64,000 nucleotides of DNA, taken from contig JAITVY010000020.1 of the NCBI GenBank assembly GCA_031285565.1, positions 1 to 64,000 of the forward strand. Reading direction: 5' to 3'. The notes beneath the pieces were generated by a model. It ran no database searches. It was not told where the DNA came from and was given only the letters and a program-made list of their open reading frames with translations. This DNA is from Tannerella sp. Lineage in GTDB: Bacteria; Bacteroidota; Bacteroidia; Bacteroidales; Tannerellaceae. The stretch's first letter is position 1. Each line of letters starts with the position of its first letter. Below are positions 15,340 through 24,973 of the stretch, piece by piece. The translations under genes were made by a program, and so were the position numbers.

Positions 15340-17280
15340 ATGAATTACCTTAAGTTTGATAAAACGTTAATAATAAATCTCGAAGAATCTTTATCAAGGG
15401 AGATTCTTCGTACCAATCGGAAAGGGGCATATCATAGTACTACGATTGTTGATTGTAATACTCGGAAATATCATGGGCTGCTGGTGATGCCTGTTCCCAA
15501 GCTGGATGATGATAATCATGTTATGTTATCTTCATTGGATGAAACGGTAATCCAGCATGGAGCAGAGTTTAATTTAGGACTTCATAAATATGAAGGAGGG
15601 AGTTTTAGTCCGAATGGTCATAAATATATCCGTGAGTACACAATGGAAACGGTTCCTCGTACGATATACAGGGTAGGAGGCGTTATCTTGTCGAAAGAGA
15701 AAATATTTTCACAGACGGATAGCCAGATTATGATAAAGTATACATTATTGGATGCTCATTCGCCTACCACACTTCGTTTCCGACCGTTTCTGGCATTCCG
15801 GAGTGTGAAAGACCTTACGCATATTAATAATGATGCGAATTTGTCATATCAGGAGATTCCACACGGAATAAAAATGTGTATGTATGCAGGATATCCTGAT
15901 TTATACATGCAATTCAGTAAGAAAACGAATTTTATTTATGAGCCAAACTGGTATCATGGATTGGAATATCCGAAAGAGCAGGAGAGGGGATACCCTTATC
16001 AGGAGGATTTATTCGTTCCAGGCTATTTCGAAGTACCGATAAAGAAAGGAGAATCGATCGTTTTTTGTGGAGGAGATATTCAACAGAAAGGATTAGCTAA
16101 ACTTCCGGCTTTCTTTGATGAGCAAGTTACATTAAGGACACCACGTTCAAGCTTTTATAACTGTCTGAAAAACTCAGCACATCAGTTTTTATATAATCCC
16201 AAAGGTGAAGATCTTTATTTATTAGCAGGTTATCCGTGGTTTAAGGTACGTGCACGTGATATGTTTATAGCAATGCCGGGAGCAACATTAAGTGTTGATG
16301 AAAAACATAATTATGAACGGTTAATGCAAACCGCTATACCGGCTTTGCAAACATTTATGCGCGATGGTATGCCGGATACTGTTATTCGGGAAATCAATGA
16401 ACCGGATGTATTGCTTTGGGTTGTTTGGTGCATTCAGCAATACCGGGCAAAAGTCGGATTAAAAGAAGCCAAAGAGTTATATGGTGATTTAGTAAAAGAA
16501 ATCATAGAATATATTATAGCACAGAAACATCCGAATCTTAAGCTCACAGATAATGGTTTACTTTATTCTGACGGACGTGATAAACCGGCAACATGGATGA
16601 ATTCCGTTTTAAATGGAAAACCTGTAGTTCCACGTACAGGGTATATTGTTGAGTTTAATGCGCTTTGGTATAACGCATTATGTTTTTACAAAGAGTTGAA
16701 TGAGGAAACCTGGCTGGAAAAAATCGAGAATCTAATCTCATCTTTAAATTTATCGTTTCCGGCAGTATTCGTAAATGTACACAATTATCTTTTTGATTAT
16801 GTTGATGGTCCTAATCAGGACTGGAGCGTGCGGCCGAATATGGTGATAGCGTTAGCATGTACATATTCGCCCTTAACGCGCTCGCAGAAGCGTGCAGTAT
16901 TAGATGTCGCAACAAAAGAGTTATTAACACCCAAAGGATTACGATCTTTAAGTCCTAAGAGTGGAGGTTACAAACCGAATTATACAGGTCCTCAATATGA
17001 ACGTGACCTTGCATATCATCAAGGTGCTGTCTGGCCCTGGATGCTGGGTGTATATTTAACGGCTTATTTGAACTTATTCAAGGTTAGCGGTGTTTCATTC
17101 GCAGAGCGAATGCTGATTAGTATGGAAGAAGAAATGTCCTTGCATTGTATTGGTACGATTTCGGAAGTATTTGACGGGAATCCACCGTTTGCAGGTCGTG
17201 GAGCAATCTCATTCCTAATGAGTGTCGCTTCTATTCTTGATATTATGGATAAAATAAAGGCTTACGACAGTGTTGAATAA
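15340..17280 (+). CDS. Glycogen debranching enzyme (amylo-alpha-1,6-glucosidase, GH133)
   Basis: Removes alpha-1,6 branch stubs from glycogen or related glucans. It has 646 residues from the Met at 15340, normal for the bacterial GDE family. An N-terminal beta domain (about 15-260; NRKGAYHSTTIVDCNTRKYHGLLV is the family opening) precedes the C-terminal (alpha/alpha)6 domain, with PWFKVRARDMFIAMPG, PNQDWSVRPNMVIA and GPQYERDLAYHQGAVWPWMLG. The acidic catalytic residues should lie in these blocks. It is the first gene of a tight three-gene operon with a GT4 and a GH57 enzyme. Confidence 0.92.
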   Translation: MNYLKFDKTLIINLEESLSREILRTNRKGAYHSTTIVDCNTRKYHGLLVMPVPKLDDDNHVMLSSLDETVIQHGAEFNLGLHKYEGGSFSPNGHKYIREYTMETVPRTIYRVGGVILSKEKIFSQTDSQIMIKYTLLDAHSPTTLRFRPFLAFRSVKDLTHINNDANLSYQEIPHGIKMCMYAGYPDLYMQFSKKTNFIYEPNWYHGLEYPKEQERGYPYQEDLFVPGYFEVPIKKGESIVFCGGDIQQKGLAKLPAFFDEQVTLRTPRSSFYNCLKNSAHQFLYNPKGEDLYLLAGYPWFKVRARDMFIAMPGATLSVDEKHNYERLMQTAIPALQTFMRDGMPDTVIREINEPDVLLWVVWCIQQYRAKVGLKEAKELYGDLVKEIIEYIIAQKHPNLKLTDNGLLYSDGRDKPATWMNSVLNGKPVVPRTGYIVEFNALWYNALCFYKELNEETWLEKIENLISSLNLSFPAVFVNVHNYLFDYVDGPNQDWSVRPNMVIALACTYSPLTRSQKRAVLDVATKELLTPKGLRSLSPKSGGYKPNYTGPQYERDLAYHQGAVWPWMLGVYLTAYLNLFKVSGVSFAERMLISMEEEMSLHCIGTISEVFDGNPPFAGRGAISFLMSVASILDIMDKIKAYDSVE

Positions 17281-17295
17281 AATGGTTGTACTAAG

Positions 17296-18558
17296 ATGAA
17301 GGCATTAATGTATGGATGGGAATTTCCCCCTCATATTCTGGGTGGATTAGGAACTGCAAGTTATGGCTTGATAAAAGGTATGTCTTTGCAGCCGGATATG
17401 GATATCACATTTGTGATGCCTAAGCCAAGAGGGGATGAAGACCAGAGTTTTTTGAAAATAATTGGTGCATCAAACACACCTATAGTGTGGCGTGATGTCC
17501 CATATGATTATGTGTCTCAACGTTTATCGAAATTTATGGACCCGCAAATGTATTATACATTGCGTGATCATATATATGATGATTTCAGTTACAGGCATGT
17601 AAACGACCTTGGATGTATTGAATTTTCGGGTCGGTATCCGGATAATTTGCTGGAAGAAATCAATAATTACTCAATCGTTGCGGGTGTAATAGCCCGTAGT
17701 GTGGAATATGATGTTATACATGCCCATGATTGGTTGACTTATCCGGCAGGGATCTATTCGAAAATGCTAAGTGGAAAACCACTTGTGATACATGTGCATG
17801 CTACAGATTATGATCGTAGCCGGGGGAATGTGAATCCCGATGTATATGGTATAGAGAAAAACGGAATGGATCATGCAGATCATATTATAACTGTTAGTAA
17901 CCTGACACGGCAGACTGTAATTGAAAAATATCATCAGGACCCGGCAAAAGTAACAACAGTTCATAATGCTGTAGAGCCTTTAAGCAAAGAAATTTTGTCT
18001 ATATCTGATAAGCGTGGGGTAAAAGATAAGGTTGTAACATTTTTGGGACGTATAACCATGCAAAAGGGACCGGAATATTTTGTGGAAGCTGCCGCAAAAG
18101 TGTTACAAAGAACTGATAATGTTCGTTTTGTTATGGCGGGCAGTGGAGATATGATGAACCAGATGATACGACTGGCTGCATCGCGTAATATTTCAGACCG
18201 TTTTCATTTTACCGGATTTATGAAAGGAAAGCAAGTATATGAAATACTTAAAGCCAGTGATGTATATATAATGCCTTCTGTTTCGGAACCATTTGGGATT
18301 TCGCCATTGGAAGCGATGCAATGTGGGGTACCGTCTATTATTTCGAAGCAATCGGGATGTGCTGAGATTCTGGAATATGCAGTAAAAGTTGATTATTGGG
18401 ATATTGAGGCAATAGCTGATGCTATTTATGGCTTGATCTCTTATCCTAAACTTCATGAATTTATGAAAGATGAAGGCCTGAAAGAAGTCAATAATATAAA
18501 ATGGGAATATGCAGGGCAAAAGGTTCGTCAGATTTATGATCAAGTATTATTCAGATAG
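17296..18558 (+). CDS. GT4 glycosyltransferase, glycogen synthase-like
   Basis: A 420-residue GT-B enzyme. It opens with MYGWEFPPHILGGLGTASYGL, the nucleotide-sugar glycine loop of glycogen-synthase-like GT4 proteins. HAHDWLTYPAG follows at about 145, then the C-terminal donor site GRITMQKGPEYFVEA and PSVSEPFGISPLEAMQCG with its E-x7-E motif. Next to a debranching enzyme and a GH57 enzyme it most likely extends alpha-1,4-glucan. The gap from the upstream gene is 15 bases and to the GH57 gene 18 bases, so they are one transcript. Confidence 0.85.
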   Translation: MKALMYGWEFPPHILGGLGTASYGLIKGMSLQPDMDITFVMPKPRGDEDQSFLKIIGASNTPIVWRDVPYDYVSQRLSKFMDPQMYYTLRDHIYDDFSYRHVNDLGCIEFSGRYPDNLLEEINNYSIVAGVIARSVEYDVIHAHDWLTYPAGIYSKMLSGKPLVIHVHATDYDRSRGNVNPDVYGIEKNGMDHADHIITVSNLTRQTVIEKYHQDPAKVTTVHNAVEPLSKEILSISDKRGVKDKVVTFLGRITMQKGPEYFVEAAAKVLQRTDNVRFVMAGSGDMMNQMIRLAASRNISDRFHFTGFMKGKQVYEILKASDVYIMPSVSEPFGISPLEAMQCGVPSIISKQSGCAEILEYAVKVDYWDIEAIADAIYGLISYPKLHEFMKDEGLKEVNNIKWEYAGQKVRQIYDQVLFR

Positions 18559-18576
18559 AAATAAAACACAAAAGAT

Positions 18577-19917
18577 ATGAAACAGATTTGTTTTTACTTC
18601 CAATTACATCAACCGTTTCGTTTACGGAGATACCGTTTTTTTGATATAGGTAATAATCATTACTATTATGATGATTTTCAGAATGAAGAAATTTTCCGTC
18701 GTATAGCAGAGAAGTGTTATCTGCCGGCTAACCGTGCTGTTATGGAAATGATTAAAAAGAGTGGAGGCAAATTTAAAGTTGCTTATTCTATTTCAGGAAC
18801 AGCCCTGGAGCAAATGGAAATTTATTCTCCGGAAGTTATTGATAGTTTCAGGGAACTTGTGCAATTGGGAAATGTTGAGTTTTTAACTGAAACATATGCA
18901 CATTCTCTTTCTTCTTTGGGAGATGCTGAAGAGTTTAAAGCGCAGGTTAAAATGCATAAAGAAAAGATCTATTCCCTGTTTGGCGTCCGTCCTAAAGTGT
19001 TTCGGAATACTGAATTAATATATTCTGATGAAATCTCTGAATTGGTTCATAAGATGGGATTCCATGGTATGCTGACAGAAGGTGCCAAGCATGTGTTAGG
19101 ATGGAAAAGTCCGAACTATGTTTATTCTTCGGCTGCACGTCCTCAGTTGAAGTTATTGTTGAAAAATGATCGCTTTAGTGAAGATTTATCAATTCGTTTT
19201 GCCAATTATTCGTGGAGTGAATATCCGCTCACAGCTGATAAATATATGGCCTGGATTGCTTCAACTCCCGCATCAGAGAAGATAATTAATCTTTTTATGA
19301 ATTATGAGGTCTTAGGTTCGATGCATTCAGCGGAAACGGGAATATTCGACTTTTTTAAGGCATTACCACAGTATGCAGAAAAAAATAATATTTCGTTTGC
19401 TTTACCTTCCGAAATATTTAAAACAGAAGAAGCTGTCGACTCTATCATTGTACCCTATCCAATGTCGTGGGTTGATGAAGAAAAAGATACTAGTTCATGG
19501 TTAGGTAATATATTACAACAGGAAGCATTTCAGAAAATTAATGAAATCAGTGAGCGGGTACGTTTATGTGAAGACCGCCGCATAAAACAAGACTGGACTT
19601 ACCTGCAGAGTAGTGATCATTTCTACTACATGAATACGAAGCATTATAATTTGTTTAGCCCATATGACAGTCCGTATGATGCATTTAATAACTACATGAA
19701 TGTCTTATCTGATTTTATTTTACGTGTAGAAGCTCAGTTTCCATCGTCTATAGAGAATGAAGAGTTAAATTCATTATTAACGACAATACGAAATCAAGCT
19801 GACGAAATCAAAGAATTGGAGAAAGATGTTATTACGTTAAAAGGGAAAATCGAAAAGCAAAAATCCGTAAAAGTTGCAGTAGAACCGGCAAAAGCGAAAG
19901 AAACAAAACCTGCGTAA
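18577..19917 (+). CDS. GH57 alpha-amylase/4-alpha-glucanotransferase-type enzyme
   Basis: A 446-residue GH57 protein acting on alpha-1,4-glucans. It shows the family's conserved regions: QLHQPF (residues 9-14), the nucleophile block FRNTELIY with E146, and YEVLGSMHSAETGIFDFF, which supplies the acid/base Asp. The last 60 residues are a Lys/Glu coiled tail, beyond the catalytic domain. Hydrolase and glucanotransferase activities cannot be told apart by eye. The operon context suggests glycogen remodelling in the cytoplasm; there is no signal peptide. Confidence 0.88.
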   Translation: MKQICFYFQLHQPFRLRRYRFFDIGNNHYYYDDFQNEEIFRRIAEKCYLPANRAVMEMIKKSGGKFKVAYSISGTALEQMEIYSPEVIDSFRELVQLGNVEFLTETYAHSLSSLGDAEEFKAQVKMHKEKIYSLFGVRPKVFRNTELIYSDEISELVHKMGFHGMLTEGAKHVLGWKSPNYVYSSAARPQLKLLLKNDRFSEDLSIRFANYSWSEYPLTADKYMAWIASTPASEKIINLFMNYEVLGSMHSAETGIFDFFKALPQYAEKNNISFALPSEIFKTEEAVDSIIVPYPMSWVDEEKDTSSWLGNILQQEAFQKINEISERVRLCEDRRIKQDWTYLQSSDHFYYMNTKHYNLFSPYDSPYDAFNNYMNVLSDFILRVEAQFPSSIENEELNSLLTTIRNQADEIKELEKDVITLKGKIEKQKSVKVAVEPAKAKETKPA

Positions 19918-19951
19918 AGTATTTGAACGTTTTTAAGTAGTGAGATAATAA

Positions 19952-20239
19952 ATGAGTTTTGCCGGACATATTTACGATATGATTCGTCGTGATAAGGAGA
20001 ATCGTGAATTACGGCAAAACCTTCGTGAACGTCTGAAAGCAGATCACAACAGTCCTATTGGTAAATATCAGGATTGTTATAAAGATATTACACCTGAAAA
20101 ACTTGATCGTATAGCGAACGAGCTTAAAAATAAGTCAAGGCAGGATGAATATCGAATGAAAAAAGATATTATTCTTCTTTTACTTTTATTAGGGGGGGGT
20201 ATTATAGTTATTATGTCAATTTATTTAATCTTAAATTAA
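19952..20239 (+). CDS. Small tail-anchored membrane protein
   Basis: An unrecognised 95-residue protein with a highly charged N-terminal part (about 1-70, RRDKENRELRQNLRERLK) and one C-terminal membrane segment (about 73-94, IILLLLLLGGGIIVIMSIYLIL). It follows the GH57 gene by 34 bases and probably ends the glycogen operon. A run of eight G in the membrane segment codons (around 20191-20198) is a possible slippage site. Confidence 0.6.
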   Translation: MSFAGHIYDMIRRDKENRELRQNLRERLKADHNSPIGKYQDCYKDITPEKLDRIANELKNKSRQDEYRMKKDIILLLLLLGGGIIVIMSIYLILN

Positions 20240-20904
20240 TATTAGAATTTTAGTTCATTTATATATATGAATTATAGAAATATTTATAAATGAAGTTCTA
20301 GGATACGCTCGATTATTATTTGTTATGTTGAATTATGATCAGGCGTGTTTGTAAATTGAGTTTTATACTTTAAACTAAAACCTCTATGGCTGTATTATAT
20401 ATAGCTGATTTTATTTTTTTAATTCTACAGAATATTTTAGGATTTGAATTTATTTTTTATGAAATAGTGGGGTAGGCTACTTTTAGAGATAATATCACAA
20501 TAAATGTTAATTGCTTTTATTTGTTTTATAAATTTAAGATAGTGTTATATATTTGCACTTGTTTTGTATGAATGTGACGATATATCGTTAATCATTTGGT
20601 AAATAGTTGTTTTTTATAGTTTTGAGAGTAAACGTGTTTCCCACGTTGTTATAAGTTTAAACGAAAAAAAAAATACATTGAAATTATGTGGTTCGGGGTT
20701 TTATCAGTTAAAACAGCAAATAATATAGCTAAATGTTTTTTTTGTTAGCTTGTTATGTATTCATGTTTGCTGTGATTTCAATACACGATGATTATGTCTA
20801 CAGGGGAATGTTAATAGTAAATCGTGATCATTTAAAAGGATGAAAATTTATGTTTATTTAAATTTTTAATATTTAATATTGCCAAAAAGAAGAACTATGA
20901 TTTT
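20240..20904. promoter_or_regulatory. Long AT-rich leader of the EPS locus
   Basis: 665 bases without a coding frame. TATATTTG at 20548-20555 matches the -7 consensus and would leave a leader of about 340 bases before the receiver gene. A small hairpin AACGTG-TTTCC-CACGTT is at 20631-20647, without a T run. I see no known riboswitch. The length suggests post-initiation control of this large operon. Confidence 0.45.
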
Positions 20905-21300
20905 ATGAAAAAAAAAATTTTATATTTAGAAGATAAGGATACTGTAGTAAAGATAGTTTGTGCTTATTTGTCGGAATATGAGGTATATTGTTTTGAAAAT
21001 CCATTAAAAGCTTTGTCATGGTTGGAAGAGGGTAATATCCCTGATTTAATTTTGTCGGATTTGAATATGCCTGAAATGAATGGGAAAGATTTTTTATTTT
21101 ACATAAAAAGTCGTGATGTTTATGAAAAAATTCCTTTTGTTATACTTTCCGGAGAGAGTAATAGTAGCATCAGAATTGAACTATTACAGCAGGGTGCTGA
21201 AGATTTTATCTCGAAGCCATTTAATCCGGTAGAATTGAAAGTTCGTGTTGACAAGTATCTTAAAACCAGCACACAAGATGTTGCTAAAAATGGATATTAG
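20905..21300 (+). CDS. Stand-alone response-regulator receiver domain
   Basis: A 131-residue single receiver domain without an output domain. The acidic pocket (E9, D10), phospho-acceptor D52 in LILSDLNMPEMNG, S82 and K104 (ISKPFNP) are all present, so it should be phosphorylatable. It is the first gene of the EPS locus, 25 bases before the initiating sugar transferase. I infer that it signals to EPS production by protein contact; its kinase is not in the window. Confidence 0.88.
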   Translation: MKKKILYLEDKDTVVKIVCAYLSEYEVYCFENPLKALSWLEEGNIPDLILSDLNMPEMNGKDFLFYIKSRDVYEKIPFVILSGESNSSIRIELLQQGAEDFISKPFNPVELKVRVDKYLKTSTQDVAKNGY

Positions 21301-21325
21301 TAAATCAAACATATAAAATTAAAAA

Positions 21326-22165
21326 ATGGCTAATTTGACTCGATTTATATTGAATGTAAATGATACATTTGTAGTAGTTGCAGACAACAATGACAGACAA
21401 AAGTTATATAAATGTTCTGTGACAAAAAGAGTATTTGATATTATTTTGGCAACAATTGCATTATTGTTATTGAGCCCTATTTTGATAATAGCCGCAATTG
21501 CAATTCGAATAGAAAGTAAGGGACCTGTGGTATATAAATCCCAAAGAGTAGGAGAAAATTATCAAATTTTTGATTTTCTGAAATTCAGATCAATGTATCC
21601 GGATGCTGATAGAAGGTTAAAGGACTATATGTCTTTAAATCAATATAATATTGTTGAGAAAAAAGAAGAGGATATTACTAATCAAAGGCAGTTAGATATC
21701 TCGAAATGTGTAGAGACTGGCGTTTCGATTTATGTTTCGGATGATCAGATACTTTTGGAACATGAATATTTAGAATTAAAAAATCATCAACAACAAGAAA
21801 GTTTTATAAAATTGAAGGAGGATCCACGCATAACTAATGTTGGGAAATTTATTCGTAAATATAGTATCGATGAATTACCACAATTGATAAATGTGCTTAA
21901 GGGTGATATGTCTATTGTCGGGAATCGCCCTTTGCCACTATATGAAGCAGAGCTACTGACAGAAGATGAAAGTGCTAAGCGCTTTTTTGCATCGGCAGGT
22001 CTGACTGGTTTATGGCAGGTTGAAAAGAGAGGAGATTCAGGACGTTTATCTGCACAAGAACGTAAACATCTGGATGTCTATTATGCAGAAAATCATTCCA
22101 TTGCAATGGATGTTAAAATATTGTTGAAAACATTTACTTCTTTTATTCAAAAAGAAAATGTGTAA
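21326..22165 (+). CDS. Initiating sugar-phosphate transferase (polyprenyl glycosylphosphotransferase)
   Basis: Moves a sugar-1-phosphate from a nucleotide sugar onto undecaprenyl phosphate, the first step of EPS repeat-unit synthesis at the inner membrane. It has 279 residues: a membrane helix at about 37-58 (VFDIILATIALLLLSPILIIA), then the catalytic domain with GPVVYKSQRVG, FLKFRSM, RKYSIDELPQLINVLKGDMSIVGNRPLP and GLTGLWQV. About 65 extra residues (95-165) sit between FRSM and DPRITNVG. The large N-terminal multi-span domain of WbaP/WcaJ is absent, as in shorter PglC/EpsL-type members. Confidence 0.92.
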   Translation: MANLTRFILNVNDTFVVVADNNDRQKLYKCSVTKRVFDIILATIALLLLSPILIIAAIAIRIESKGPVVYKSQRVGENYQIFDFLKFRSMYPDADRRLKDYMSLNQYNIVEKKEEDITNQRQLDISKCVETGVSIYVSDDQILLEHEYLELKNHQQQESFIKLKEDPRITNVGKFIRKYSIDELPQLINVLKGDMSIVGNRPLPLYEAELLTEDESAKRFFASAGLTGLWQVEKRGDSGRLSAQERKHLDVYYAENHSIAMDVKILLKTFTSFIQKENV

Positions 22166-22169
22166 GTAT

Positions 22170-22889
22170 ATGAAAAATAAATATTTAATCAAACTGATAT
22201 CTTTGTGTTTCTATTTATTGATTTGGAGTGCAATATCAGCACAAACAATTGATGATAATATATATCAATATTCAAAAATGCATCTGCCTCCTTTAAATGT
22301 TCTATTTGAAAATGCATATAATACGTCTTCTGTTGAATATTATAAATCATTAAGGGAATATGAGAAAAAGACATTGAGTGCGGAAAAAAGGAGTTGGTTA
22401 AAATATTTTCAAATTGGGGGATTATATTATTATGGTGTGAATGCTGTTCAGTCTATGGATGGTTCTTTGCTTGTACCAAAAAAAGACCCTCAAGATTGGT
22501 ATAACATAGGAGCTTCATTAGCAGTTCCTTTAGACGATTTATTTGACCGGGGTGGTAAGGTTAAGAGGCAGAAACTGAAAATACAATCGGCCGATCATCA
22601 GTTGGAAACAGCTTATGGTGAAATTAAAATGGAAATAGTAGAGCTTTACACACAGGTACAAAAGGAAATTGATATACTAAAACTTCAACTAGAACAGTTT
22701 ACTCTTGCCAAAACTAATTATGAGCAAAGCCGGCTTGATTTCTCTCAAAATAAAATCAGTATACAGGAATTTTCGAATCAGAAAGACCTGTATAATGGAG
22801 TAATTGTACAATGTCTTAATTCTAAATATACAATAGAGAGTCTGATTTTGAAACTAGAAATACTCTCACAAACAAAGATTTTCAATTAA
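22170..22889 (+). CDS. Half-length TolC-like periplasmic/outer-membrane protein
   Basis: About 239 residues with a signal peptide (to ISAQ). Residues 45-235 show the heptad-rich helices and alternating beta strand (NIGASLAVPLDDLFDRG) of one TolC half; normal TolC proteins have two such halves. It lies between the sugar transferase and the GumC-like gene, so it is probably part of the export path for the polymer. The first Met could also be at 22158, overlapping the upstream stop. Its stop overlaps the next start by one base (TAATG). Confidence 0.7.
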   Translation: MKNKYLIKLISLCFYLLIWSAISAQTIDDNIYQYSKMHLPPLNVLFENAYNTSSVEYYKSLREYEKKTLSAEKRSWLKYFQIGGLYYYGVNAVQSMDGSLLVPKKDPQDWYNIGASLAVPLDDLFDRGGKVKRQKLKIQSADHQLETAYGEIKMEIVELYTQVQKEIDILKLQLEQFTLAKTNYEQSRLDFSQNKISIQEFSNQKDLYNGVIVQCLNSKYTIESLILKLEILSQTKIFN

Positions 22890-24955
22890 TGAATATTATA
22901 TCAAATATAGTAAGGTTTATTTATAAAATCCGGTTTTGGATAGTAATAGTACCTTTGTTTATAGGCATAATCGCTATCTTTTTGACAAAGGATATGCCAA
23001 AAACTTATACCGTTAGAGCTAAAATATATACATCAGTTGTATCAGGAATTAATTTGACATCAGACGGTCCTCCTTCTTCAAACTGGAATGTTCTTGTAAA
23101 TGCACAGGAGAATTTAGAAAATATCATGCTTTCTCAAAATGTCTTAAGGAGAGTTTCTTTACGTTTATTAGCACAACATCTGGTTTACGGAGAAAAACAG
23201 CATAATGAATATATAAGTCGCGAACATTATCAGAAATTGCTGGAGCAATTACCTGAAACAGTCCTGAAGCTTGTCGATAAATCATCGGAAGAGAATACAT
23301 TTTATGCACTATTAGCGTATTATGATGCATCAAATAGTAATGATTTGAGATCTTTGTTTAATAGTGGGTTGCCTCATTATAGTGTCAGGTCTTTATCAAG
23401 AGTTTCTGTAAATAGGGATGGAATGAGTGACATGATTAATCTTAAATATGAAAATGATGATCCGGGGATAACCTTTTATACAATGTCTTTTCTTTATGAA
23501 GAATTTTTGAGGGAGTATGATGAATTACGATTTGGACAGGCGAATGAGTTAATTTCTATATTAGAGAAAGAATTAAAAGAACAGGGACAGAAACTCGGAA
23601 GTTCGGAGAAGGATTTGGAAAATTATTATAATTATAATAAACTTCTTGATTATGACTTGCAGAAACAATCTGCAATTTCCCAAAATGAAACACTAGAGAA
23701 AAAACGCCAAGAGCTTTTAGCTCAATATAATGCTTCAATAGCAGCAGCAAAGAAATTATCTGATCAAATTTCAAAACAGACTGATAATTTAAAAAATTCT
23801 CAGGATTTTCTAAGAAAACTGGAACTTATAAATAAAATCACTCATGAAGTAGCAGAATTGCAAAATTCTTTATCAATAGATAGAACAAATGTTGTAAAAT
23901 TAAATCAGAAAAAACAGGAGTTAGCTAAGGAAGAACAAGAATTGAAATTATTATCTAATATAATTAATGAAAATAAGAGTACTGAAGCTGGTATTGAGAG
24001 TTCCTTGATATTAGAACAATGGATGGAAGAAACTATTAAGGGCGAAAAAGCTAAAGCTGAATTGTCTATAATTAATCAGCAGAAAAGCAGATTGGCTAAC
24101 CAGAGTGCTGATTTAGGTCCGATAGGTATAGATTTAAAACAAAAAAACCGTAGTGTAACTGCAGAAGAAGCAAATTATCTATTATTATTAGACAATTTGA
24201 ATAAAGCTAAATTGCGAGTTAAAAACATGCAGTTAACAAGTTCGAATCTGAAGTTAGTATCAGCACCCATATATCCACATGAACCTTCGGCTAGTAAAAG
24301 AAAGATGACTATATTATTTACTGTCGTTCTAAGCTTGGTTCTTGTTATTGGATACTTTTTTGCGTTGGAATTGTTTAGTCGTAAATTGGAATATCCGGGG
24401 AAAACAGAAAACCTATTGTCTCAGAAAGTCATTAGTGTATATCCCCAGTATGTAAATTCAGAAAAAGGATCTTTTTTTGAAGAAAAAGCTGATGAGTATT
24501 TATGTAATGCTCTTATGACTTATTTTAAGCCGGGAAAGCGGAATGTCATAAACTTGTTTACTGTTGATGATTATGAGAGCGTTTCTGTTTTAGGAGAGAA
24601 AATTCAGAATGGGCTAAGCCTTTACGATTTTAGTGTAAAGATACTTGAACCTCAAAAGAATTATAATGAAAAATCTAAAGACTTTGTTTTAGTGAATGAT
24701 ATATTTGATTTATATGAAGGCTATGAAGACGTACTGATTGTTGACTTCCAGAATCTTAAAGATGCGATGGCTCCTGAAAATATGATAAAGAATGCTTCTA
24801 TTAATTTATTGGTTGTAAGTGCAAATAAAAAATGGTCGCCGAGTGATCAAATGTATATGGAAAATGTTACTTCTCGGTTAGATGGTGCTCCATTCTATAT
24901 TATATTGTATGATGTAACCAGAGCCGTTTTTAAAGAATTTACAGGCCGAATATAG
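22889..24955 (+). CDS. GumC/Wzz-type polysaccharide copolymerase with degenerate kinase domain
   Basis: A 688-residue chain-length and export protein of the inner membrane. A membrane helix lies at about 12-32 and a second at about 470-492; between them is the Wzz fold followed by long periplasmic coiled coil (about 215-450). The cytoplasmic tail (about 510-688) resembles a BY-kinase domain, but the Walker A loop is missing (VINLFTVDDYESVSVLG replaces a GKST loop) while LIVDFQNLKD remains in the Walker A' place. It also lacks a terminal tyrosine cluster. The kinase part is therefore probably inactive and structural. Confidence 0.85.
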   Translation: MNIISNIVRFIYKIRFWIVIVPLFIGIIAIFLTKDMPKTYTVRAKIYTSVVSGINLTSDGPPSSNWNVLVNAQENLENIMLSQNVLRRVSLRLLAQHLVYGEKQHNEYISREHYQKLLEQLPETVLKLVDKSSEENTFYALLAYYDASNSNDLRSLFNSGLPHYSVRSLSRVSVNRDGMSDMINLKYENDDPGITFYTMSFLYEEFLREYDELRFGQANELISILEKELKEQGQKLGSSEKDLENYYNYNKLLDYDLQKQSAISQNETLEKKRQELLAQYNASIAAAKKLSDQISKQTDNLKNSQDFLRKLELINKITHEVAELQNSLSIDRTNVVKLNQKKQELAKEEQELKLLSNIINENKSTEAGIESSLILEQWMEETIKGEKAKAELSIINQQKSRLANQSADLGPIGIDLKQKNRSVTAEEANYLLLLDNLNKAKLRVKNMQLTSSNLKLVSAPIYPHEPSASKRKMTILFTVVLSLVLVIGYFFALELFSRKLEYPGKTENLLSQKVISVYPQYVNSEKGSFFEEKADEYLCNALMTYFKPGKRNVINLFTVDDYESVSVLGEKIQNGLSLYDFSVKILEPQKNYNEKSKDFVLVNDIFDLYEGYEDVLIVDFQNLKDAMAPENMIKNASINLLVVSANKKWSPSDQMYMENVTSRLDGAPFYIILYDVTRAVFKEFTGRI

Positions 24956-24973
24956 GTTTTTAAAGCAGGAATA

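Noticed and set aside
20631..20647. Hairpin AACGTG-TTTCC-CACGTT as a terminator or attenuator
   Set aside because: The stem is only six base pairs and no T run follows; it is kept only as part of the leader description.
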